This document shows, piece by piece, positions 19,378 to 28,322 of a stretch of 58,472 bases of DNA (the first letter of the stretch is position 1; each line of letters opens with the position of its first letter). The stretch covers positions 1 through 58,472 of the forward strand of contig NZ_BSOW01000047.1 of assembly GCF_030160715.1 (NCBI RefSeq). Reading direction: 5' to 3'. This DNA is from Bradyrhizobium iriomotense. Lineage in GTDB: Bacteria > Pseudomonadota > Alphaproteobacteria > Rhizobiales > Xanthobacteraceae. The notes under the pieces are model-generated. The model searched no databases. It saw only the letters and a list, made by a program, of their open reading frames with translations, and had not been told where the DNA came from. A program made the position numbers and the translations under genes.

Positions 19378-20751
19378 TCAGTTCGACTTCGGCGTGGTCG
19401 CTGCGGCGGGCTGCGCCGCCGCCTGGGGTGCGCGGCCGACGACGACGGTCAGGAGGCCCTGGCCCCACAGGCGCTTGGCGGCCTGCTTGGCGTCGTCCAG
19501 CGTCACGGCATCGACGATGGCATTGCGCTTCTCGATATAGTCGATCGGCAGTTTGTCCTGCTGATAATGCAACAGCGCCTGCGCGAGCTTGGAGGAGGTG
19601 TCGAGCGCCAGCATCTGCGAGCCCTTCAGATAGGACTTCGCCTCGTCGAGCTCCTTCTGCGTCGGTCCCTCCTCGGCGATGCGGCGCACCTCCTTCTCGA
19701 CGGCGTCGAGCGTGTCGCCGGCGCGGTCGGCGCGCGTGCCAGTGTTGCCGACGAACACGGCCGAGTGCTCCATCCATACCAGCTGTTCAAACACCGAATA
19801 GGCGAGCCCGCGCTTCTCGCGCACCTCGCGATAGAGCCGCGAGGACAATCCGCCGCCGCCCAGAATGTGGTTGACGACGTAGGCGGCCATGAAATTCGGA
19901 TCGCTGCGCTTCACGCCGGGGCCGCCGAAGGTGATCACGGTCTGCGGCACGTCGAGCGACACGAAGGCGCGCTGCGGCGGCGCGGCCGGCTCGACGTCGG
20001 GGACCGCGGTGAGGTTCGCCTTGGCAGGCAGGCTGCCGAAGGTCTTGTCGAGCAGCGTGCCGAGCGTTGCCGGGTCGACGTCGCCGACGACCGCGACCTT
20101 CAGCGTGTCCCTGGCCAGCACGCGGCCCACGTAGTCCTTCATGTCGGCGACCGTGATGGTCGGCACGCTTTCCAGCGTCCCGTTGGTCTGCCGACCGTAG
20201 GGATGATCGCCGAAGGCGAGCGCCAGGAACTTGCGGCTGGCAAGCGCGGTCGGATTGGTACTGTCGCGGCGCAGGCCCGAGATCACCTGGGAACGGATGC
20301 GCTCGACATCGGCGGTGTCGAAATGCGGCGAGGTCAGCGCCATCCGCAACAGGTCGAAAGCCTCGTCCTTGTTGTCGCGGAGCATGCGCAGGCTGCCGCG
20401 GAAGGTGTCGCGGCTGGCGCTGAAGGAGAGCTCGATGGCGCGGCGGTCGAGCCGCTCGTGGAAGGTCTTGGAATCGAGATCGCCGGAGCCTTCGTCGAGG
20501 AGGTCACCGACGAGGTTGGCCACGCCCGGCTTGTCCTTGGGATCCTGCGATGCACCGCCGGCAAAGGAATACTCCATCGCGATCAGCGGCACGGTCGCGT
20601 CCTGCACGAACCAGGCTTCGATGCCGCCGGGCGAGGTCAGGTGCTGGATCTTGGCCGCGGCCTGCGACGGCGAGATGGACGCCAAGGAGAGCGTCACCGA
20701 GGTGACGACGGAGAGCGCGATGCCGCGCATGCGGAGGAAGGGATAGGTCAC
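19378..20751 (-). CDS. M16 peptidase-like protein, non-catalytic partner
   Basis: Second gene of a two-gene M16 (insulinase/PqqL-like) pair; 457 residues. It lacks the HxxEH zinc motif, which in such pairs marks the regulatory subunit that completes the active site. Conserved pieces are AMEYSFAGGASQDPKDKPGV, LGGGGLSSRLYREVREKRGL and YSVFEQL, the latter with the Arg/Tyr motif typical of the non-zinc subunit. A signal peptide is likely (MRGIALSVVTSVTLSLASIS up to SQAAA), so the pair works in the periplasm. GTG 20751 overlaps the upstream stop (GTGA), indicating translational coupling. Codons are much GC-richer than in the surrounding island genes. Confidence 0.9.
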   Translation of the reverse strand: MTYPFLRMRGIALSVVTSVTLSLASISPSQAAAKIQHLTSPGGIEAWFVQDATVPLIAMEYSFAGGASQDPKDKPGVANLVGDLLDEGSGDLDSKTFHERLDRRAIELSFSASRDTFRGSLRMLRDNKDEAFDLLRMALTSPHFDTADVERIRSQVISGLRRDSTNPTALASRKFLALAFGDHPYGRQTNGTLESVPTITVADMKDYVGRVLARDTLKVAVVGDVDPATLGTLLDKTFGSLPAKANLTAVPDVEPAAPPQRAFVSLDVPQTVITFGGPGVKRSDPNFMAAYVVNHILGGGGLSSRLYREVREKRGLAYSVFEQLVWMEHSAVFVGNTGTRADRAGDTLDAVEKEVRRIAEEGPTQKELDEAKSYLKGSQMLALDTSSKLAQALLHYQQDKLPIDYIEKRNAIVDAVTLDDAKQAAKRLWGQGLLTVVVGRAPQAAAQPAAATTPKSN

Positions 20752-22148
20752 GAACGCTTCTCCTCGCGCTTGGCGGTGGCGGTGTCCTTGATCAGGTAGC
20801 CGGTGACCGAGCGCTTCTTCTCGAGCCACTTTTGCGCGGCGGCGCGCACCTGTTCGGCGGTGACGGCGCGGATGCGATCGGGCCAACTGCGGATGTCCTC
20901 GATGGACAGACCCGTCGTCAGCGCGCCCCCATACCAGCGCGCCAGCACCGCCTGATTGTCCTGGGCGTAGATCGCCTCAGCAATGAGCTGGGTCTTGACC
21001 CGCTCGAGATCCTCGGCGCGGATCGGGTTCTGCACAATGTCGGCGATCACGCCGTCGATCACCTGCTCGACCTCCGCGAAGCTGACGCCCGGTTTGGGCG
21101 AGGCCGAGATCGAGAACTGGCTCGGGTCGAGCGAGATGCTCGAATAGCTGGCGCCGGCCGAGACCGCGAGCGGCTTGTCGACGACGAGCGCGCGGTAGAG
21201 ATAGGAGTTGCTGCCGCTGCCCATCAGTTGGGCGAGCACGTCGAGTGCGGCGCTCTCGCCGGCCGCCGCCGTGGTGGCGGACGGCACGAGGTAATAGCGG
21301 CGCACGCCGGGCTGCTCGACGCGCGGATCGGACAGCGTGACGGTGCGCGGGGCGGCCGGCTCCGGCTCCTGCGGACGGATGCGTTGCGCGGGGATCGCCG
21401 GCTGTGCCGGGATCGGGCCGAAATTGCGCTCAACCAGCGGGCGCACGTCGCCGACCTCGACGTCGCCGGCGATCACCAGGATCGCGTTGTTTGGCGCATA
21501 GAAGCGGCGGTAGAACGCCAGCGCATCCTCGCGATTAAGCTTCTCGATCTCTTGGTGCCAGCCGATCACCGGCCGTCCATAGGGATGATTGAGGTAGAGT
21601 GCCCCCTGAATTTGCTCGCTCAGACGGGCGGCGGGACTGTTGGCAACGCGCATGTTGCGTTCCTCGAGCACGACGTCGCGCTCGGGCAGCACGTTCTCGT
21701 CCTTGAGTACGAGCCCCGTCATGCGATCGGCTTCGAACTCCATCATGGTCGGCAACCGCTCGCGCGGTACGCGCTGATAGTAGTTGGTGTAGTCGACCGA
21801 GGTGGAGGCGTTCTCGTTGCCGCCGACGCGATGCACCGTCTGGGAAAATTCGCCGACCGGATGCCTCGAAGTGCCCTTGAACATCAGGTGCTCGAGGAAG
21901 TGGGCGAGCCCCGATTTGCCAGGCGTCTCGTCGGCCGAGCCGACCCTGTACCAGATCATCTCCGTGACCACGGGCGTGCGGTGGTCGGGGATCACCACGA
22001 CCTGCAGGCCGTTACCGAGCGTGAAGCTGCTGGGTGGTGCGGAGCTCGCAGAAGTCTCGGCTGACATGCCATCTGTCAAGGAGGCGCACGTCAGGACCAG
22101 CGCTAGAAGGCAAGCGGCCGATCGCGATGATGGGAGCCTTGACAGCAC
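20748..22148 (-). CDS. M16 zinc peptidase, catalytic partner
   Basis: Zinc metallopeptidase with the inverted motif HFLEH (residues 83-87) in GKSGLAHFLEHLMFKGTSRH, followed by GGNENASTSVDYTNYYQRVP and the distal zinc ligand region VVLEERNMR. A C-terminal M16 domain (SNSYLYRALV and onward) completes about 466 residues. I placed the start at GTG 22148 because it opens directly into a signal peptide, SAACLLALVLTCASLTDGMSA. The frame is open to an ATG at 22304, but those extra residues look unlike a secretion signal and are lower in GC. It overlaps its partner by 4 bases. The protein is probably periplasmic and degrades small polypeptides. Confidence 0.88.
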   Translation of the reverse strand: MLSRLPSSRSAACLLALVLTCASLTDGMSAETSASSAPPSSFTLGNGLQVVVIPDHRTPVVTEMIWYRVGSADETPGKSGLAHFLEHLMFKGTSRHPVGEFSQTVHRVGGNENASTSVDYTNYYQRVPRERLPTMMEFEADRMTGLVLKDENVLPERDVVLEERNMRVANSPAARLSEQIQGALYLNHPYGRPVIGWHQEIEKLNREDALAFYRRFYAPNNAILVIAGDVEVGDVRPLVERNFGPIPAQPAIPAQRIRPQEPEPAAPRTVTLSDPRVEQPGVRRYYLVPSATTAAAGESAALDVLAQLMGSGSNSYLYRALVVDKPLAVSAGASYSSISLDPSQFSISASPKPGVSFAEVEQVIDGVIADIVQNPIRAEDLERVKTQLIAEAIYAQDNQAVLARWYGGALTTGLSIEDIRSWPDRIRAVTAEQVRAAAQKWLEKKRSVTGYLIKDTATAKREEKRS

Positions 22149-22754
22149 TCGAGGCAGAATTTCCGGAACGAAAGCACGGTCGGGTGGCTGGTTGAACGCG
22201 GCATTGTTATCGACATGGTTCGCCAGCCGCTGGATCGGCACGACTTTTTGCAAGCTCCATTGCAGTTGGTTCTGGATGAGGAATGAGACCATGATGCAAG
22301 TCATCTATCTGCTGCTCCATGCTTTGGATAACCAATCGACAGATCGGCTTGCCCCAGGGGTATATCGTGGTCCGGCGGCGTCGCCGGCTGACCCAAAGCA
22401 TTAGTCGTGCCAAAGAAGGAACTCTTTGAACTAAAACGTGGTCGCCCAAACCAGCCTGTTCGCATCTTCACACATCGTCGTACATCGGACACCGTGCGCG
22501 CGCTTTGCAACAGGTGTGGCTATCGAGAGGCCTGTTTCTTGCGGAGCGGGGTTGGGCCCGCGTAGCGCGACGTACGGCAGCGTCATGATGGACATTCTGC
22601 TGTCGAAACGCCCAGCCGGCCTGGCGCGATCGGCTGGCGGCCTTTGCCACCAATCGCGACGAAGTCGAGGCCACGATTGCTGCGGTCGCCTCCTCGAATT
22701 TCATGCCAATCCGGTAAAAGCTTACTCTTGATTTTGCCAGGAGCGCTGTGTCTT
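22149..22754. other. no intact gene; GC drops at the M16 gene start
   Basis: Beyond the M16 start the composition changes from very GC-rich to the lower GC of the rest of the window. No recognisable gene is present. Confidence 0.3.
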
Positions 22755-22925
22755 TGGCGTAATCAAACGCGAGCTCAGGCGCCACTCGTCAATCAAGCCC
22801 GTGCATGGTGGTGAAAGCCGACGGTCATCTCGGCCGCTGCTGCTGACCGATCACTACGAGACTGGCGCGGCCAATGTGATTCTTGCCACACTCGGCCAAA
22901 GTCGAGGGCCTAGTCCTCGCCTAAC
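22755..22925 (+). pseudogene. IS5-family transposase C-terminal remnant
   Basis: Three frames give consecutive pieces of the C-terminus of an IS5-type transposase: VFGVIKRELRRHSSIKPV, then VKADGHLGRCC, then GAANVILATLGQS. The normal order is IK-ELRRRSAIE, then HMKADGHLGRC, then GDAANVIL. Two frameshifts and the absence of the catalytic core make it a relic. Confidence 0.7.
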
Positions 22926-23146
22926 TGGAGTTACTGTTGCCGCTTAGTTTTGAATTTTTTGTTCGGCTGTTCGCCGCCCTAACGGCGCTCATAAGGGAAG
23001 ATTATCGTTGCCGGACGTTGGAAGCCATCCCCACCGTTCGCGAGGCATGTTAGACACCAAGGCAACGCATATTGATAAATGCAACTTCTCAAACTCGCCT
23101 ACGTTTTGAACCGGCGCATAACTACCAACCAGAAACTTAAGGTATG
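22926..23146. other. no gene seen
   Basis: Short intergenic stretch beyond the 3' end of the aminotransferase. No clear intrinsic terminator is visible. Confidence 0.3.
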
Positions 23147-24328
23147 TCACAGTTCGAATCGACCGTTTTCGGCGAGCGTTCGTAACGATCGCCCGTGCAG
23201 CTTTGCCTGGAGCTTATCCAATCTCGCTAGTCCCTCCTCGATGACGTTCGTCGGGAGATAGCTAAAGCACAGGCGCACATGATGGCCACTTCGTGGGCCA
23301 TAATGACGGCCGTGCACAAGGTGCACGTCGTGCTCGCAGCGCGCAGCCTCAATGAAAGTCTCAGCCTCAATTCCGCCGGCGAGCCGTACCCAAAAGGAGA
23401 AACCACCGCTTGGAAGGAGATATTCTGGCGCGCAAAACCGGCTACTTTGCAGCAGCCTGTGCAAGCTGTCCCGCTTGGCACGATAATGCTGGCGTAATCG
23501 CGCAATGTGCCTATCAAGTGCGCCTGACTGGAGCAACGATAACACGATATTGCTGACAATAGGGCTGACACCGCCGTCGCATTTGAGACGTGCCAGCCTG
23601 TCAATGACATCTGAATCTGCAAGCACCCAGCCCACTCGCAACCCGGGTCCCGCGACCTTGGAGATACTGTGGACATTTATGACGTTGCCGCCCGGCGGCA
23701 GCCAATCAGCTAGACCGTCGTACGGCAACTCCGAATAGACGAGATCCTGTACCAACGTCACCCCATGCCGGGCTAGCATCCTTGCAACTCGGGCCATATG
23801 GGCGCGCGAAATCCGGCATCCAGTCGGATTATGAAATGCTGGCGCCGTGTAGAAAAGTTTTACGCGGGGCTCGCGGCGCAAGGTCGATTCAAGCGCGTTT
23901 AGATCGACACCATCAGCGCTCATCCCGAGCTGGAGGATGGTCGCCCCCGCGATCGAAAAGATGCGCAGTGCACCCATGTAGGACGGGTCCTCGGTTAGGA
24001 CAATATCGCGTGGGTCGAGCCAGGCGTCGCCGATCAATTGCAGAGCCTGTGAAGCACCAGCGGTAAGGATAACCTCCTCATGCTGCACATTATAGCGTTC
24101 TGCGAGCTTTGTTCGCAGCTTGGGCAAACCCACCGCATCCGTATACTGAAGCAGATCGGCGGTGGTGACGCCGGTATTCTGGCTCAATGCGTCCGGCCAG
24201 GCCAGCTCTGAGAACATCGCGGGATCGGGGAGCCCATAGGCGAAATTGATGGCGCGCTTCGCACTTGAGTAGTTGAATGCTGCAAAGCCCTGAGCGAGGG
24301 AGCTTCGCGTCGAGACAGGCGAGTTCAT
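23147..24328 (-). CDS. PLP-dependent aminotransferase of the hydrazine-type cluster
   Basis: Fold-type I aminotransferase, about 393 residues, close to the MocR/LysN-type 2-aminoadipate transaminase group but without a GntR domain. Marks are AINFAYGLPDPAMF, LLQYTDAVGLPKLRTKLAER, LTAGASQALQLIGD, FYTAPAFHNPTGCRIS (PLP-stacking Asn), LVQDLVYSELPYDG and VHSISKVAGPGLRVGW, whose Lys forms the Schiff base. ATG 24328 was preferred: the longer frame to 24385 would overlap the upstream gene by 47 bases. It is the last gene of the minus-strand cluster, 11 bases after the MetRS-like gene. Lysine- or aminoadipate-like substrates would fit a pathway that begins with N-hydroxylysine; that is an inference. 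C-C-bond-cleaving PLP enzymes of this fold are also possible. Confidence 0.87.
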   Translation of the reverse strand: MNSPVSTRSSLAQGFAAFNYSSAKRAINFAYGLPDPAMFSELAWPDALSQNTGVTTADLLQYTDAVGLPKLRTKLAERYNVQHEEVILTAGASQALQLIGDAWLDPRDIVLTEDPSYMGALRIFSIAGATILQLGMSADGVDLNALESTLRREPRVKLFYTAPAFHNPTGCRISRAHMARVARMLARHGVTLVQDLVYSELPYDGLADWLPPGGNVINVHSISKVAGPGLRVGWVLADSDVIDRLARLKCDGGVSPIVSNIVLSLLQSGALDRHIARLRQHYRAKRDSLHRLLQSSRFCAPEYLLPSGGFSFWVRLAGGIEAETFIEAARCEHDVHLVHGRHYGPRSGHHVRLCFSYLPTNVIEEGLARLDKLQAKLHGRSLRTLAENGRFEL

Positions 24329-24338
24329 GGCTTCTCGT

Positions 24339-25925
24339 TCATCTCCCGCTATTTTGCTTAGCTTGGCGTATGCGAAAACGCTCATTGTACGCTGCGATGA
24401 AATGCGGTGGTACCGCGGCGTTGAGGCCCGGGAAGTCTATCTTTGGTGGCAGGCTAGCTTTTGCTGCCAATTTGCCGAAGGACGGCTGCCATGCTGCACC
24501 GAAGAAATGCCGGCCATATCGCAAGGCTAGCTCGGGTACCACAGGGTTCAGCAGGCTCAGGAACAGCGAGATCTCCATGGCGTTCCACATGCCGCTGTTG
24601 TCACGCGCAAAATCGGCCGTCTCGAAGTACCTGTCCACGAAATCAAGCGCATCCCAGAAGCGGAGGTCCTCGATTGCATCCGCGTAGCGCTGAGCCAGGA
24701 TGCGCAGACGAGATCGCAGACGCCTGCTGTCCAACGTGCGAGCGTTGCTCGCATATTGGCGCAATGCATCTTCAAAGACCTGAAGGTGTGATGCCGCCGT
24801 GATCAGTCCGTCAACATCGAACTCGTTTTCGTCTCTGCCGAATGGCCGTGCAATTCGAGCGAGCGCGTAACGAATGACGTTGGGATCCACTTCGCGCGCT
24901 ACCTCGTCGACCCAAAGCGCATGGTCGCGACTGGTCGAAAACTTTTCGCCTTCGAGCTTATAGAAATCCTGGACCGAGTGGTTTGTGGGAATTGGATAGC
25001 CGCGCGCGAGCAGGACGCCAGTCACGCCTATCGTGTAATAGAAGCGGTTGTCCTGGCCCATGAAAAACATAAGCCGGGTGCTGGGGTCGTGCATGGTCGA
25101 TTTTGCATCCCGAAAGTCATTGGCGCATTGCTCACGAATTCCGGTGTCGAAGCACCACAAGCCTTCGAACCATGTGAGCAGGGTTTGGCCGAACAAAGGT
25201 TCAGGCTCAAGTAGCTCCACACCATGACTGAAGTGGCGCGACATTGGCAGACCATGCATATCGCTTGCGAGCCAGGCTCGCGCCTTGTCTCGTATGGGCG
25301 CGGACCAGGCGCTTTGTCCAATAGCTGTGTCCAGCGCCTGGGTGAGGCGGGGCGTATCGAACACGGCCTGCTCAATGGACCTTAGTTCAAGCTTGTGGCC
25401 GCACGTGGTGTGCCTGGCATTGCGCAACGTATCATGTCGAACTGCCAGGCCACAGTTCTCACACAAATTACTGTCGGTAGCTGAGTTGCACGCCGGGCAA
25501 TTCCCGGTGGCAAGCGAATCCGCGACAAATTCGTCGCAATGCTCGCAATAGAGCTGGACACCCTTGCGGACTTCGACGTAACCGGCCTCCTGCAGCTCGC
25601 GGAAAATCGCAAGAGCGTTCTCCTTATGTAGCTCGCTGGACGTGCGAACGAAGACATCGGGCGTGATGTGCAGCGCACGCAAGCACCGCAGGATCTCGTC
25701 AATGTGCTTTTGCGCGACCTCACTAACGCCTTGCCCAAGCTTTCGCGCCTTTACGAGCGTATACGTGCCGTGCTCATCCGCGCCGGTGATGAAATGCGCG
25801 CGATGGCCGGCCATACGTTGAAAGCGCACGAAAATATCGGCGAGCAAGTATACGCCGCCGACGTGACCGAGATGCAATTTGCCGTTAGGGCAGGGGGGAG
25901 CTGGACATACGAAATAGGTCCGCAT
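24339..25925 (-). CDS. Methionyl-tRNA-synthetase-like enzyme, candidate hydrazine synthetase subunit
   Basis: Class I aminoacyl-tRNA synthetase fold, 528 residues. The ATP-binding HIGH motif is HLGH (18-21) in PPCPNGKLHLGHVGG and the KMSKS motif is KFSTSR (328-333). Seven Cys between 127 and 175 (CEHC, CPAC, CENC, TTCG) make MetRS-type zinc knuckles. An anticodon-binding-like helical region follows, but there is no C-terminal tRNA-binding domain. The divergent KMSKS and the setting in a biosynthetic operon argue against a housekeeping MetRS. Proteins of this kind, fused to a cupin, activate an amino acid and join it to N6-hydroxylysine to form an N-N bond (s56-p1 type hydrazine synthetase). 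Here the cupin is the separate gene immediately upstream; the two are separated by one base (TGAcATG). The amino acid activated (glycine in the described case) cannot be read from sequence. Confidence 0.88.
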   Translation of the reverse strand: MRTYFVCPAPPCPNGKLHLGHVGGVYLLADIFVRFQRMAGHRAHFITGADEHGTYTLVKARKLGQGVSEVAQKHIDEILRCLRALHITPDVFVRTSSELHKENALAIFRELQEAGYVEVRKGVQLYCEHCDEFVADSLATGNCPACNSATDSNLCENCGLAVRHDTLRNARHTTCGHKLELRSIEQAVFDTPRLTQALDTAIGQSAWSAPIRDKARAWLASDMHGLPMSRHFSHGVELLEPEPLFGQTLLTWFEGLWCFDTGIREQCANDFRDAKSTMHDPSTRLMFFMGQDNRFYYTIGVTGVLLARGYPIPTNHSVQDFYKLEGEKFSTSRDHALWVDEVAREVDPNVIRYALARIARPFGRDENEFDVDGLITAASHLQVFEDALRQYASNARTLDSRRLRSRLRILAQRYADAIEDLRFWDALDFVDRYFETADFARDNSGMWNAMEISLFLSLLNPVVPELALRYGRHFFGAAWQPSFGKLAAKASLPPKIDFPGLNAAVPPHFIAAYNERFRIRQAKQNSGR

Positions 25926-25926
25926 G

Positions 25927-26256
25927 TCAATCCCACCAGATAGACAGGAACTTGAGGGTGCTCTCCTGGCTGAGATTGCGGATCGCGTGCATCTGATGCG
26001 GTGGCATGTAGAATAAAGTCACGTCTTTCACCGACCGTGTCTGCCCGCCAGCTTCGAATTCTCCCTCACCGGAGATCAGCACCCACAATTCGTGCTCGTG
26101 GTGTGCGTGCAGATCGACCGCGCCACCGGGTATGACCTCAACGACCGAGGCACCGAACTCGGGGCTGAGATCATCCGGCAAATGCTCCAGCAAGCGACAA
26201 ACCAGCGCGCCATATTCGGTTCGCATCAGGGAGCGATCGATCTGCTTCGTAAACAC
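25927..26256 (-). CDS. Cupin protein, probable partner of the MetRS-like enzyme in N-N bond formation
   Basis: Single-domain cupin of 109 residues. Metal-binding motif 1 is in VDLHAHHEHELWVLISGEGE (His50, 52, 53, 55; Glu56) and motif 2 in FYMPPHQMHAIRN (His87, His90). GTG 26256 has AGGA 5 bases upstream. In described hydrazine synthetases a cupin of this kind is the N-terminal part of one polypeptide, with the MetRS-like domain behind it, and it catalyses the rearrangement that makes the N-N bond. The gene order here (cupin, then MetRS-like, one base apart) is the same order unfused, which is why I assign this role. By itself the cupin could be any small metal-dependent isomerase or oxygenase. 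Confidence 0.85.
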   Translation of the reverse strand: MFTKQIDRSLMRTEYGALVCRLLEHLPDDLSPEFGASVVEVIPGGAVDLHAHHEHELWVLISGEGEFEAGGQTRSVKDVTLFYMPPHQMHAIRNLSQESTLKFLSIWWD

Positions 26257-26264
26257 GTCTTTCC

Positions 26265-27056
26265 TCAGGAGTTGCGGTCGTCACGATAAAAGATGCCGTT
26301 AGGCGTTTTCAGATCTTCAAGATCAGATACCTTGCCCTCTGGTGGGTTATAGGCACGCTTCATTCGGTTGTATTCGGCACGATCAGGACCGCCAGTGGAT
26401 GCCCGCTGGAACACCAAATAGAGCGCGCGGCGAGAGCGATCGCTCTTGTTCGGTAGTGAGTAGTGGGGCGCGTAGTCGTCGAAAATAAAGACGTCGCCTG
26501 CCTTCCACGGCACCGGTTCCCATTCAAAGCTCTCGGCCACGTCCGGGTTGATGACGCCGCCGGCATCCATGGGAAAAACCCCCTCCTTATGCCGCCCCGG
26601 AGTGAAAAATAGACCTCCATTGTCGGGAGCCGCATCGTCGACAGCAATGGCTGCTATGGCATGCACCATTCGCTCCGGGAGCTTGTGGGGGACATGATAG
26701 ATGTCCTGATGTGGGCGGTAGCCGCCACTATCAGGATACTTGAAGATCAGTAGCTCCTTGAGCATCCGCGTGTCTTCATCGAGTAGCTTCTCTATCGAGG
26801 TGCGAATGCGACCGTCGGCCAGCAGCGTCTGGCGTAAAGCATCATGGTAGTCCAGGAAGTTTTCGACCTTTGAGACAATCTTACGATTATCGGAGGTCTT
26901 CTCGAACCACTTCATCCATTTGTCGGTGCTTACGTCCCAGCCCGCGACGTCCTCCACGAAATCAGAGATCCTGTTACGCGTAGGCGCATCAAAGAAGCCC
27001 TCAAGCCGAAGATATCCGTCCCTATGCCATTTCGCTTTTTGTGCGTCGGTCAGCAT
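26265..27056 (-). CDS. Phytanoyl-CoA dioxygenase-like Fe(II)/2-oxoglutarate oxygenase
   Basis: PhyH-family oxygenase, 263 residues, full length. The iron triad is His116 and Asp118 (GGYRPHQDIYHVPHK) and His198 (IFDDYAPHYSLPN); the 2-oxoglutarate Arg is in SRRALYLVF. MLTDAQKAKWHRDGYLRLEG is a standard PhyH opening. AAAGGAG lies 8 bases before ATG 27056. It sits 8 bases upstream of the cupin gene, in the same operon, so it probably hydroxylates or desaturates the pathway intermediate; PhyH enzymes often act on free or carrier-bound amino acids in natural product pathways. The substrate is unknown. Confidence 0.88.
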   Translation of the reverse strand: MLTDAQKAKWHRDGYLRLEGFFDAPTRNRISDFVEDVAGWDVSTDKWMKWFEKTSDNRKIVSKVENFLDYHDALRQTLLADGRIRTSIEKLLDEDTRMLKELLIFKYPDSGGYRPHQDIYHVPHKLPERMVHAIAAIAVDDAAPDNGGLFFTPGRHKEGVFPMDAGGVINPDVAESFEWEPVPWKAGDVFIFDDYAPHYSLPNKSDRSRRALYLVFQRASTGGPDRAEYNRMKRAYNPPEGKVSDLEDLKTPNGIFYRDDRNS

Positions 27057-27077
27057 TTTTCGAGCTCCTTTCTTAGG

Positions 27078-28322
27078 TTACAGAGAGCCTGTTGCCTTTG
27101 GGCGGAGTGCGGTTGCCAATACTCCGTTAAGTACGGTCGCACCCAATAGCGTGAGCAACATCGCATTGGGGCCAAATTCGGCGACTATCTGCCCTCCAAG
27201 AACCGGAAAGCCGAACAATCCGAGAAAATAGGCTAAGGTGAAGATCTGAGAGGTAACTGGTACGGAGAGGCCATGCTCGCCGGCGAGATTGACGCCTATT
27301 CCGTTGAGTGTGGAATAGCTGAGCCCGTAGCCTGCGGCGAAGATTGCGGCGGCCAGGATATAGAGCAAATCATCGCCAGGATTGACAATGAACAACGCGA
27401 GCGAGGCGCCGGTCGCGAAAAAGAGCGTGAGCGCAAGCTGGTCGATGGGCACTCGATCCAGCATATGGGCGACAGAAAAGCGAAGCGCCACGCTGGTCAC
27501 GGTGAATACGAGGAAGAAGAGGTCGGGATTGAGGTGACGTGATGCTGCATAGGCGCTCTGATATGTCGAGAGCCCTGAGAAAATGCAGGCCGCAACCGCG
27601 ATCATGAGAATCGGCCTGACTGTGGCGTGTCGAAGCAGGGCGATCGTCTTGGCCAAGGTGACCTCGATGTGAGGCATGGGCACCGAGGGGACGTTCAACA
27701 TGGCATGTTGTGCCACGCCTATACAGATGGTCGCGATGACGCAGGCGATTGCGAACAATGCGTACATGATCGCCATTGAGCCTGTGTATTCCGTTAGAAA
27801 GTGGCCGAGCGGAGCCGCTAGGCCAAGCCCGGCCATCTGTGCGCCAGACAAGATCGTCAGATGTTGGATACGGGCCGTGGGGCGTAGATGACGGATGATC
27901 TGCAGCGGCGACAGGATGAACAGCACGGACCATCCCACACCGACGAGCATGCCGTCTGCGTAGGCTAGTCGCGCATCTAGCACTGCGGCGGCAAAGGCTG
28001 CCATAGCCAGCGCCATCACGACCGAGGCGGCAGCCATCGTCGGCATAATGCCAATACGCTGAGCCAGGCGGCCAGCTAGGCAGCAACACACGATCGTCGC
28101 AACCATGCCACTGGAGATAATGAAGCCCGCGACCTCGCGCTCCAACCCAAGAATTTCCATATATTCCGGCAATATGAAGCTCGAGCCATAGGCTGCCGCG
28201 ATGACACTCGATGCGAGCAAGAATGGTCCGGAGGCGCGGAAGGGCAATCTGCAGGCGAGGCGGTCCGCAGCTCCAGGGGGCACATCGACAATACGCAAGA
28301 TAGAGGACCGTGCTGCGCTCAT
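27078..28322 (-). CDS. Major facilitator superfamily transporter
   Basis: 414 residues, about twelve hydrophobic helices; LLASSVIAAAYGSSFILPEY is helix 1 and the loop after helix 2 reads GRLAQRIG, a weak form of the MFS motif. The start overlaps the upstream hydroxylase stop by 4 bases, so the two are translationally coupled. In this context it most likely exports the pathway product, giving self-protection or release to the plant; import of a precursor cannot be excluded. Substrate not predictable. Confidence 0.87.
   Translation of the reverse strand: MSAARSSILRIVDVPPGAADRLACRLPFRASGPFLLASSVIAAAYGSSFILPEYMEILGLEREVAGFIISSGMVATIVCCCLAGRLAQRIGIMPTMAAASVVMALAMAAFAAAVLDARLAYADGMLVGVGWSVLFILSPLQIIRHLRPTARIQHLTILSGAQMAGLGLAAPLGHFLTEYTGSMAIMYALFAIACVIATICIGVAQHAMLNVPSVPMPHIEVTLAKTIALLRHATVRPILMIAVAACIFSGLSTYQSAYAASRHLNPDLFFLVFTVTSVALRFSVAHMLDRVPIDQLALTLFFATGASLALFIVNPGDDLLYILAAAIFAAGYGLSYSTLNGIGVNLAGEHGLSVPVTSQIFTLAYFLGLFGFPVLGGQIVAEFGPNAMLLTLLGATVLNGVLATALRPKATGSL

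Noticed and set aside
19567..22064. Two long plus-strand open frames of 410 codons each opposite the M16 genes
   Set aside because: They are antisense to two clear M16 peptidases, have the Arg/Gly/Val-rich composition of GC-rich shadow frames, and no domain features.
24339..25925. Housekeeping methionyl-tRNA synthetase
   Set aside because: Divergent KMSKS (KFSTSR), no C-terminal tRNA-binding domain, and position inside a biosynthetic operon next to a cupin.
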